Assembly (NCBI GenBank): GCA_019828595.1
Contig: JAHQRK010000003.1
Location: 1,736,001-1,800,000 of the forward strand
DNA from: Aphanomyces cochlioides
Lineage: Eukaryota; Oomycota; Saprolegniomycetes; Saprolegniales; Verrucalvaceae
Direction of reading: 5' to 3'
DNA length: 64,000 bases
The translations under genes were made by a program, and so were the position numbers. How positions within the stretch are numbered: position 1 is the first letter of the stretch; every line of letters begins with the position of its first letter. The notes under the pieces are model-generated. The model did no database searches and had not been told where the DNA came from. It saw nothing but the letters and a program-made list of their open reading frames with translations. Positions 9,388-18,427 of this stretch are shown piece after piece.

Positions 9388-10897
9388 ATGGAAGTCGACG
9401 ACATGACGCCGATCTTGGGCGACGACAAGTCTGAGCCTGTGCACGATCAAGTCCTTTCGCAAGAGTATCTCGATGCTGTCATACGCCAAGTCAAAGTAAG
9501 AACGACCGCTCGTGTGAAATGGGTGGTCTAAATCTTGCTAGTTTGAAACAGAACAGCAATGGAAGCGAACACTTGCAGACAATGAAGAAAAACAGCGTCA
9601 ATTGCAGCTCCAGGTGGATATTCTCACAAGTGAGCGTGACTTTTTGAAGGAGAACCAAGCCGCGACGAAAACTGTCTTGGGTACTTGATATACCAGGATT
9701 CATTCATGATTTCGTCCTTTCTGCTAGATAATTTCCTCCAAGAGTATGAAGCCATGCAATCACACGACAAGAGCATTGACGAACTCACAGTATGTGCTTT
9801 CTATCGTGAAATTGATGTATCTAACGAGCGATTAGGTTGAATTGCAAATGGAAAGATCTGCCCGTGCTCGACTTCAAGAAGAATGTTTCCATCTGACAGA
9901 GAAAAAGCTCGCATTTGCTCATCAGATCAACATGTTGCAGCAACAAATTGTTAAGTACCAACAGACTGAGACAGTCTTGGGCCAGGTTTCTAATTCTAGG
10001 CGTCGCTGGTCTAAAGCTTTGTAGACAGTATCGCATTTCCAACATCAGCGCGATTCACGCGACATTGAACGGTAATTGAATTCCTAGACGTCGTCTGTCT
10101 ACAACGCAATGTAGCATTCAAGAATTAGATAGACTCAAGGGCGAAATGGACGAAGCTAGTCGAGCTGAAGTAGAACGCGCCAAAGAAGGACACCAACAGG
10201 CTGCATTTTCGCTTGAGCTCGCGCAATCAGAGAGCCAGGCACGAACATTTAAGTGCTCGTTGTTTAAGAACCTCCATAGAGTTTGAAATTTCAAAATGAA
10301 CGTCTCGAAAAGGAGCTCGAAGAATTGCGCCGTCGTGTCGATGGCCATGAAACTCAAGAGCTTGTACTGCGGTACATCCTACTGGAAAGACAGCGACAAG
10401 AGCTGATCGACTTGCGACTAGGAACTTCATTCAGCAGCTCGAAACTGACAAGGCTGTCTTACAAAGCAAGTCGGAGCAACTCCAAAAGACCGAAGCTGCT
10501 CTGGTAAATTCTTCACAGCGGGCATGTGCATTGACGGTAATTCTTTAGCGATTCAAGCTCAATGCAGCCCAGCACCATGCCAGAGAACTCCAGGCGAAGG
10601 TATATTTCATGCAAAACATTGATTTATGTGCTAAATTAGGGCGGAGATGCCAATGCGCTCAATCGACAAATCGCTGTACTGGAGGTTCTCTCAACTAGAT
10701 TAATTGTTATTCACGTTTTGTTTGTTAGAAAGACAATGCTACCCTGGCCCAAGAGAATGCTGTACGGCGTGGATTTATTTGCCGTGCGTTAACCGCTTGT
10801 GTAGAAATTGCGCGAGAAGAACACAAAGCTCAATAACATTGCCGTCGAATTGGTTGCGCAGTTGGAATCCGCCCAACGGCCCAAAGCAGATGAATGA
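9388..10897 (+). CDS. Coiled-coil protein (about 11 exons)
   Basis: Many small exons are joined by 39-70 nt introns from the ATG at 9388 to the TGA at 10895-10897. The first introns join QVK to FETEQQW, TVL(D) to NFLQEYE, and DELT to VELQMERSA with matching phases. Most of the product is heptad-rich, Gln/Glu/Lys-rich coiled coil (LQEECFHLTEKKLAFAHQIN, LEKELEELRRRVDGHE, LREKNTKLNNIAVELVAQLE). No catalytic or globular domain is seen, so a scaffold, tether or cytoskeletal role is only inferred. One junction (about 10240) lacks a clean GT donor; the best phase-compatible choice starts with GC. The stop lies 7 bases from the convergent astacin stop, so the two mRNAs must overlap. Confidence 0.65.
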
Positions 10898-10904
10898 GTT
10901 AATA

Positions 10905-11987
10905 TCAAACAGTTGCAATTTCGCCTTGGTACAATCCGTGAATCATTTGAACATCCCCTGGACTGAGACCTCGTCGTTGACCCACACGATAGAAGTAGTC
11001 TTCGCGGACTCGTCCTGATGGAGTGATTGGCAATAGTGTCTGCAAGTTGTTGATGGAGAAATCGTGCAAGCCGTAGTGCATGATCGAATCGTAATCTACG
11101 ACACTGTGGGAAATGAACTCAGATCACCGACGCACCATAGCCATACGAATTGGAGCCATCGTCGATTTCGCCAAAGACAATTGAATCTCCGTGGTGCCCC
11201 TTGTCAAAGTCTGCCAAGTAGACTGGATCGATGTTGGCGGGGTAGATCTTCACATACAAATCCCGATCGGCTCGCTGATGTTCATGAACAAGTCCGACAG
11301 CGTGGCCGACTTCATGGATGATATTCCCAACACTGCAAGATGGAGCCACAACGAGAGGCTGTCCACCAAAGGAGCATTGGCCAGGAACAAATCCAATCGA
11401 GGAGTAGCAACCCGAGCCGCTCTGAAAATGCACGAAATCACCACACGGATTGCAGCAGTGGTTTGGGTCATTGCCTTGACATGGCACAAAACGCAGCGGA
11501 GTCTTGGCTTCCCAATGAGACAGTGCCTCGGCCACAGCAGATGCATTGACTGCCGCGTCAATCTTGTAGCACACGCGGCCCTACACAATTTTAGTCAACG
11601 ATTGAATGACATGGGGAGGCGTACTTGAGGCCAGACTGGTGGACCGTCGTTGACGTAGATGGAGGCACCAAGCTGACGAGTTTTGACTGTCAATTTACGA
11701 GCTCCTTTGAGGTGTGTCTTTTGACACAAGTCGTGACGGAAGGAGCCACACACGAGGTTACATCCTTCAAATGTGCAATGTGTCGTGTCGTCTTGTGCGA
11801 CTTGGAAACTGCGGCATACATCCAGCATGATTTGGTCAATGTTGCACACGAGTAGACACCCTTCCACGCTGCATGCCATGGGACGGTCGTTGATATAGAC
11901 TTGGACGACGTGGCGACTCGATGCTGCAATTCTAAGGCATGAAGCCTTACACCACAGAAAGCCGAGGATGCTAGTCCAACGTCCCAT
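10905..11987 (-). CDS. Astacin-family zinc metalloprotease (M12A)
   Basis: Exons are 11987-11625, 11580-11136 and 11095-10905, giving 332 residues. The catalytic helix HEVGHAVGLVHEHQR matches HExxHxxGxxHExxR, where three His bind zinc and Glu is the general base. The Met-turn follows as SIMHYG, restored by splicing. The domain opens with VWPQGRVCYKID, like the WPxGxxxY start of mature astacins. Upstream, residues 1 to about 120 hold a cysteine-rich propeptide-like region with two related blocks (VYINDRPM, IYVNDGPP) and paired Cys; the first residues are weakly signal-like. I infer a secreted endopeptidase. It converges with the coiled-coil gene. An additional upstream exon is not excluded. 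Confidence 0.85.
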
Positions 11988-12724
11988 GGAGTCGACGATT
12001 GCTAAAATGATGGGCGTGCCATACGCTCATATGCAACGGAAACTTGGAACGATAAGCTTGAAACATATATACACTCGCCACTTGCGACTTGGCGAGATTG
12101 TATCTCGCTTACGGCTGTGTTACGCCTTGTGCAATCTCTTCCTCTTCCTCGGGCAATCTACTTATCGAAGTATCGCGCGTCTGTCGACATTTTCTGTCGC
12201 ACTGCGGGCAACGTTCTTCTCCATTCTATCTGTCACAACTTTCAATCCATCGACAGACCAGAGAGACAACCGCGTGGCTGTCCCTGTCGAGCGAATTGGC
12301 TTGCCTTGCCAAGGCACATACATCGACATCCTCGTGGGATTGCTCACTCGAGGATGTCGACGGAAAGCTTCACGACCCAACGTCACAATCGGTCAACCGA
12401 CAAGCTTTCCGACTGGCCAATCCATTTCGTCGGTTGAAAGATTCATCGACCAGCTGGTGAACTATCTTGACCAGATATTTTGACCATTTGTTTTGAAAAA
12501 AATAGATGAAGTGCAATTAAATTCTTGAGAAGATGTCGGGAGATTGTTCCATTTTGGGTTTTGGGTCTTTTGAGTCAGGTAAGATGCATACTGAGTGGCT
12601 ATGAAAAATGGAATGTCGGCCGCGACGACTCGCCGCACTTCGAACATTTGCGGCGGTTTCGCGGCGCCGACTCGTGTCGCTTTGTCGATTCACTCTTGCT
12701 TTTACCAACCCGCTCGCTTGTAGA
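11988..12724. other. Intergenic region
   Basis: This is the shared upstream region of the divergent astacin and four-TM genes. Overlapping short ORFs at 12089-12480 in all frames show no conserved motif. An in-frame extension upstream of the four-TM ATG (from 12608) is Arg-rich and probably 5' UTR. Confidence 0.4.
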
Positions 12725-13395
12725 ATGGTGCTGTCGGAACAAGCCAAGCAACGCGCGAAAGCATGCTGTGCGAACCCCAAGTTGGTCATCACGTACATGT
12801 GGTTCATCATTCTCTTCTTCGCGATGATGTTCTGCCTCGGTGCGATCGTCTTTGCGGCCAACAACAACCATGACGGACCACAATACAACAAATCGCTTGG
12901 CTTTGCTGGCATCTGGATGATGTTCCTCGTCGTTGCACTCTCGATTGGCGGCACGATGGTCATGCGCAAGTTCCAAACGCCCATTGCGGTTGGCTTCTTT
13001 ATTGGCGTCGTCGTCATGATGTCGTTCAATATGTTCTCGCTCTGCGTCTTGTGCGCTGGTGCTGCCTACTTGGCCAAGCTGAACAACAATGGCACATACG
13101 TCGAAACTGGCTGGAAGGGCCCTGTCCATTCGGACGAAGCCTCGGCGGTCTTTTCTTTCTTCATGTTCGCCCTCTACGTACGTCATTCCTCGTGATCCTT
13201 GGACTCATGTGTCGTCTGTAGTTTGCCTTTGCTATGATCTTGATCAAGCATCGCGCGGTCATAATTAAGGACGGTGGATCCACGGAGCTCCCAGAGAAGC
13301 TTCCTCCTGTTGCCCCTCAAGGCGCTGTTTCACCCAAGGCGGCCAAGCTTGAAGAAATCAAGACAACAACTGCGCCACCTCCAGTGAGCGTGTAA
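12725..13395 (+). CDS. Four-transmembrane protein of unknown function
   Basis: Two exons (12725-13177, 13222-13395) give 208 residues. Four hydrophobic helices are visible: LVITYMWFIILFFAMMFCLG, SLGFAGIWMMFLVVALSIGG, IAVGFFIGVVVMMSFNMFSL and a fourth spanning the splice junction (AVFSFFMFALY then FAFAMILI). A hydrophilic loop NNNGTYVETGWKGPVHSDE lies before helix 4. The C-terminus is cytosolic-type and Pro/Lys-rich. The topology resembles tetraspanin/MARVEL-size proteins, but the diagnostic CCG motif is absent, so I do not name a family. It is followed after 83 bp by the FKBP start on the same strand. Confidence 0.75.
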
Positions 13396-13477
13396 GCGAT
13401 GGCTTTTCTTCTCTAGCTTGTGCCGAATATACATAATATATATATCTCGCCACCTCTTCATTTTGAAACCGACTCGC

Positions 13478-14014
13478 ATGCCGCCGTCACCGACAAGGAA
13501 CGACCACTGGCAGCTTGAAACAGTCAAGCCTGGGTAGACTCTCTCATTGACGTCAGTCTCATGGCAGTAGAGATGGCACAAACTTTCCAAAGGACGGCGA
13601 CACTGTTCGTGTGCATTACCTTGGCAAGGTATTCGCTCCATCTCAGGGATCGAAGCTCCGACATCTTCGTAGCTTCAAGACGGAACGCTCTTTGACTCGA
13701 GCCGCGCGCGCGGTCGCACGTTTGAATTCAAAGCAAGTGTCAAGAACTGGGTGAACAGCTCTGTTGATGATGCTTTTTGTGTAGGTTGGTGCCGGCCAGG
13801 TCATTCGAGGATGGGATGAAGGGATCAAGAAGGTTTGTCCGACATGGATATGTGTCAAGTATGACTCGTTGCACAGATGAGCAAAGGACAAATCGCGCGA
13901 CTTCAACTCCCTTCAGCCTTTGCGTATGGAGAACATGGCTATCCTCCGATTATTCCACCGCACGCGACTTTATACTTTGAGATTGAGTTGCTCACATTTT
14001 GTTCTCCTTCGTAA
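13478..14014 (+). CDS. FKBP12-like: FKBP-type peptidyl-prolyl cis-trans isomerase
   Basis: Five exons (13478-13533, 13571-13628, 13673-13732, 13785-13832, 13877-14014) give 119 residues, close to the size of FKBP12. Family landmarks are [55 protein letters not shown] and [19 protein letters not shown]. These include the Tyr, Phe, Asp, Val-Ile, Trp and Tyr positions that line the FK506/prolyl pocket. It should catalyse prolyl isomerisation in the cytosol. Intron 3 begins with GC (GCAAGT at 13733), a GC-AG intron; only this donor keeps the V-G-A-G motif in frame. The stop is one base from the stop of the convergent gene. Confidence 0.9.
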
Positions 14015-14015
14015 T

Positions 14016-15468
14016 CTACTTGTCATGCTGCTTGGACTTGTGCGCAGCCAGCTCACTCAACACTTTATGGCTCGTCTCCGTGTTGACAGACAACAGAGAG
14101 TTCATGTACAATTTCGCATGAGGTGCCGATTGAATACGTCGCTGCACTTTCTACAAGGATATTCACTCCTGGAATCGCTGGTATAATACGTACCGGACGT
14201 GATTGAGGTTGAACTCTTGGTCGAGGCACTCCTGGGTCTGTTGCTGCAATCGATGGAACATGCTTTTGACGTGCTATTCCTTCAAAAAGCGATGTCTTTG
14301 TATCACGAGAATTGAATGTAAGGCCAAACTCGCTGTCTGTCCATAAAGCAGGATCTGGAAATCGCCATTGTGGCAACGGTTTAGGCTCTGTCCATGTTGA
14401 ATCGTAATCGCGCTGCTTGTCTGGATATTCTCGAACGACTGTGTTGTACCGAAGGGGACCTTGTATTTCCTTGCCTTTAGCACGCTGGCGAAATGGCGAG
14501 TCAATCGGATCTTCATACTTGCCATGGGTGAACTGATCAAGTTAGATCAACTCATTTGGGGAGCGTACCACTGGTTTTCGAGGCTCAGGTGGGGGAGGCG
14601 ATTGCAGACAGTCACCGCCACCGCGGTACTTGCCTCTTGGAACATATTTTCTGACATAGGTTCATGAAAACCACCGCAACATTCACATACCCTGCATCGA
14701 TAAACTGAGAACCGATTTCTTTACTCGGGTCTCTGGGCCATATCCTACACTCACAGCGTCATTTATTGACCGCACTCATGTTCAAACATGGGATTCTCGA
14801 CGGCGTTTGTCAGATGTCCATACGTGTCTTTCCATTCGGGAGAGGTTTCCGCCGTCGTGGCAAGCCACTGCTCCACACGTTGATTGTACTCGCGATACAT
14901 GTCATCTCTACACATCGTTTCAGGTAATCGAGGAAGAAGGACACGCACGGGGATTTGCCATATATCCGTTGTACACGCGCAGCTTTGGTATTTGGTGATT
15001 CTTCTGCACGTTGCTTCCACGCTTGTTCGCGCTGCTTCCTTTCATGGATGCGCTTGACGTCGAGCGAGTACATCTCGTTTGACGACAAGAACACACAAGC
15101 TAAATATAGACCATTGTGCCCTCACTCACGCACAATGATGCAAAATCAATAACATCTCTCTCAATACATTTCAAGTCATTGACTTTTCAAGGGTCGCTGG
15201 GTTCCCGTGCTTCGCAATGAAGTTCCACTACCTTATCCGAGATAAAACCGCAATTTGTGTGCCTGAACGTCCACATACCTTTAGAGACGAGATTAATATC
15301 ACTAATCGTAATATATCCTGTGCCATCGCCTCTTCTTGGCGCTTCAAGAGGTGTCATGTCGAGCGACAAGGCATCCTCTGTCCTCTCTTCGTCGTCTGAA
15401 ATTCGAAAATGATCGTCAAAAAAGCGCGCGAAAATCGAGTGATGGTCGATTAAGAACGACGGTCCCAT
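14016..15468 (-). CDS. Uncharacterised protein, 7 exons
   Basis: A consistent spliced model is 15468-15279, 15099-14977, 14905-14824, 14744-14691, 14650-14569, 14532-14194 and 14150-14016, giving 334 residues. I recognise no domain. Residues 1-65 are acidic (FARFFDDHFRISDDEERTED). Then comes a charged helical part (KRIHERKQREQAWKQRAEE), and a C-terminal half rich in Pro, Arg and aromatic residues (FPDPALWTDSEFGLTFNSRD). Short basic/Pro tails like this are common in axonemal proteins, but that is a guess. The start is uncertain: the frame continues upstream to a 3' splice site at about 15480, so a first exon overlapping the divergent VMS1 promoter is possible. The terminal TAG abuts the FKBP stop. 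Confidence 0.6.
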
Positions 15469-15587
15469 CAAGACCAGTCGAACTTTCTAGGAGTGAGTTC
15501 TTATGCTAGAGTGATGGTCTTTTCAACAACCAATCAACGAAAGGAAAGTTTGACCGATGTCCATTTCCAAACTCGCCGGTGACCACA

Positions 15588-17397
15588 ATGGAAAAGCCAT
15601 ACGGAAGGATACCTCTGTGGCAAGTCACGCCCGCAACTCTGTCAAAATGGCGCTCAGTATATGAAAAGCAAGAAGAAAGTATTCCTGTACCGACGGCTAA
15701 CGAGGAAGTTCCAGTCGCAGCGCCGATGGTAAACGCCGAAACGAGGGGTTTGACGTGCGGCACCTGTCATCTCGAATTCGGTGGCGTCGACTCCCAGAAA
15801 GTCCACTTCAAGACCGACTTTCACGTGTACAACATCAAACGCAAAGCCAAGGGCTTGGACTGCGTGAGTGAAAGCGAATATAATGCATTCATCGCGACGG
15901 CGTCCAAAGTGACAGAAGAAAAGGACGCAGATGAGGCACCACATCCCGTGGACCTATCAACAAGCAGTGACGAGGATGGAGACAGCGATGAAGACGATAA
16001 GTTATCTCCCAAAGAACCTCTCCAAGCATACACAGATGACAAAAAGGTCTTCAAAGTGTACAATGCGGTCTTTGCAGACTGGAGCGACAAAGTGCGTGGA
16101 TCATGGAATGCATCGACAGAAATGCTTGAGACCCTTGTACAGTCGTCCAGCTTTCAATGGGCAGTCCTACTTTTCCGTGCTGGTCGATTTGCTGGTGCAG
16201 TGTTTCGAAAAGACAAAGTGCTTGTCCACAAAACCTTTCAGCGATACACCACTCGACGAAAGCAAGGTGGATCACAATCAGCGCATGACAACGCATCCGG
16301 AAAGGCCAGATCTGCTGGCGCACAACTTCGACGATACAACGAGATGGCACTTCAGCAAGACATTGTCGACGTGCTTCAAACGTGGGCATCCGAATTGCGC
16401 GACTGCGAGCGAATCTTCATCAGCTGCGCGAAAACGTCTCGTGGCATATTCTTCGAGAAGTCGACAGGCTTGGCGTCGAACGATCCCCGCGTCCGTCACG
16501 TCCCGTTTGGGACCCTTCGCCCCACGTACGATGAGGTATACACCCCCCACACGTCTTCCTGCCTTTTGATGAGTCATTTAGGTTTGTCGTGTCCGTGGAG
16601 TTCTCGGCAGCGTGCACTATTCTCCATACCGAGCGGCGGACTTTGCAAAGCCACAGCCATTGCCCTCGCCGCCATCGAAAAAAGTTGCGGTCCCTGCTCC
16701 AGCTGTGTCCGAGGCTTCTCCAACTGCCGTCGAGGGGACCATAGAAGCGCCTGTCGTCGAAGAGTTGAAGCCAGCGCTTCCCCCACCGCCAGTGATTCAA
16801 GCAGTCGAGGAACAAGACGTGGCAGCCCTTGAAGCTTTACTGTCTGAATCCTTAGATGTGAACACGATTCACACCGACGGAAGTCTTCGTACAGCGCTGC
16901 ATGTCGCGTCGCAATTAAATTTTGCAGCTGGTGTTCAGTGGCTATTGGATCATGAAGCAAATCCCTGCGTGATGGACGACCGAGGACGAGTTCCCTACTT
17001 GCTGGCGACTGTGAAAGAAGTGCGCAACGTGTATCGACGCTTCCGCGGTGGCGCCCATGACAAATGGGATTACATTGCGGCAAAGATTCCCGAAGCGCTC
17101 ACTGACGAGCTGGAGGAAGCCCAGAAGCAAAAGGCGAAAGACAAGAAGAAACGTGCCGCGGAACGAAAGAAGGAAGCCAAGCAGGCTGAAGCAAGGGAAA
17201 GACTCGTGCAAGAAGCCAAGCAGGCTGATGCCGAAGCACGTCGTGCCAAGGAGACAGCATGTGCATTCTGTGGCCAGTCATCAGGCGCGAAACCATTTTC
17301 GCGGCTCACGTACCTCTACTGCTCCACCGAGTGTGTCAACAATCACAAGCGGCAACTCATGGCAGAAGCAGCCATGAAACGATTCGGCCAGGCGTAA
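15588..17397 (+). CDS. VMS1/ANKZF1: VMS1/ANKZF1 peptidyl-tRNA endonuclease of ribosome quality control
   Basis: Two exons (15588-16535, 16582-17397) give 587 residues from the first ATG. Domains in order: a C2H2 zinc finger (Cys57, Cys60, His73, His79); an acidic linker; the VLRF1 release-factor-like domain (about 185-345) with WAVLLFRAGRFAGAVF and the loop KQGGSQSAHD; ankyrin repeats (about 390-460); a Lys/Glu coiled coil; and a C-terminal CAFCGQ...LYCSTECVNNHK zinc finger. In yeast Vms1 and human ANKZF1 the Gln of the GSQ loop is needed to cleave the 3' end of tRNA from stalled nascent chains on 60S subunits, opposing CAT-tailing; it is present here. The protein may also bind Cdc48/p97, but I did not find a clear VIM. 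A CCAAT box lies at 15530-15534. Confidence 0.9.
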
Positions 17398-17572
17398 GAT
17401 TCAAATCCATTGCGCTTCCTCCAGCGCTGTCTTCTCGGCGCTCCACTTGACCTCTGTCTATTTCAAAGGATAGCTAGCTCAGTCCATGGATGAAATGCGA
17501 CCAAGAGAGGTAACATGGAAGCTACTGTCAGGAGGAAGGTCTGCATGACGATGTCGGCCACGAGAATTGATA

Positions 17573-18394
17573 TTAAGGAGGAGTTTCTGTCAATGAGACT
17601 TGTGATTGCACCCACTCGCGCTTGGACGACGCAAAGTTGACCGTTTGGACGGCGCGCAGCGATACGCATGGAAACGGGTCGTCGTCTGTCATGACGAGCG
17701 GTGTCGTTGCAATGGCTTTCGTTCGGACATCTCCATGCTTGCAGCCAACGACGCGTCCATCCTTTCTGCTCCATGAGACTGTAATGATATCGCCGACGTT
17801 GGCAAAGAGAACATGTGGAGGTCGTGTCGGTTCGCCGAGATGCATGAGCTGGGCAGGTCCAATGAGGCGGACGTCGATGCCCGACTCGAGCGGTTCCGTC
17901 GGATCAAAGCTGTCGCGGTTTGCAAACCCGATGCGCATGGCGGGTCGTTCCAAGTCGATGACAATTGCACCAATGTGGACGCTGTACGAGTCCGCGGAAT
18001 GCCATCCCAAAGCCGCGTACGACTTGAACGACGCCGCGGCTGTGATCGTCCGGCATTGGTTCGTCAATGTGTTTCGTCCGCAAGCTGCAGCATCCCAGAG
18101 CAATCCCAAATGTGGCGGCGTGTCGAGACTCAAGTATTGCAGCATGCGCATCACTTGGTTCGTATCCCAGTCGGGAAGTCCGTCGAGGACCAAGTCGCCA
18201 AAGCGCATGTAGTTGAGGATCCGGCCGAAGTGCGTCGGATCGAGGTCGATAAAGTACGCGCCTTGAGCATCCGGCTGCCATGCGCTGGACGACAACATGG
18301 CTGTGAAGTACGAATTGTCGTGGCGGAGCAGCGTCCCCCGCGTCGTCTGGAAGATTTGCCCGCCCACATTCAGTGTCACGACCGTCGATGTCAT
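17573..18394 (-). CDS. BTB/T1 (KCTD-type) domain protein
   Basis: A single exon gives 273 residues. Residues 4-100 form a K+-channel tetramerisation (T1)-type BTB domain: VVTLNVGGQIFQTTRGTLL, FTAMLSS, FIDLDPTHFGRILNYMRFGD and VMRMLQYLSLD. KCTD proteins use this fold to form pentamers and recruit Cullin3 or other partners. The C-terminal 170 residues have beta-rich character (YSVHIGAIVIDLERP, VGDIITVSWSRKDGRVVG) but no named domain. No transmembrane segments are present, so it is not a channel itself. It converges with the 3' end of VMS1 (stop 17397), about 175 bp away. Confidence 0.85.
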   Translation of the reverse strand: MTSTVVTLNVGGQIFQTTRGTLLRHDNSYFTAMLSSSAWQPDAQGAYFIDLDPTHFGRILNYMRFGDLVLDGLPDWDTNQVMRMLQYLSLDTPPHLGLLWDAAACGRNTLTNQCRTITAAASFKSYAALGWHSADSYSVHIGAIVIDLERPAMRIGFANRDSFDPTEPLESGIDVRLIGPAQLMHLGEPTRPPHVLFANVGDIITVSWSRKDGRVVGCKHGDVRTKAIATTPLVMTDDDPFPCVSLRAVQTVNFASSKREWVQSQVSLTETPP

Positions 18395-18427
18395 GACGAA
18401 CTTGATTGAATGTTACACTTGGGTCCA

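Noticed and set aside
12599..13186. 195-codon minus-strand ORF
   Set aside because: Charged shadow of the four-TM gene; the plus strand shows four clean membrane helices.
14763..15094. Separate small genes on the minus strand at 14.7-15.5 kb
   Set aside because: Consistent GT-AG introns join these pieces and the 14.0-14.7 kb exons into one frame of 334 residues.
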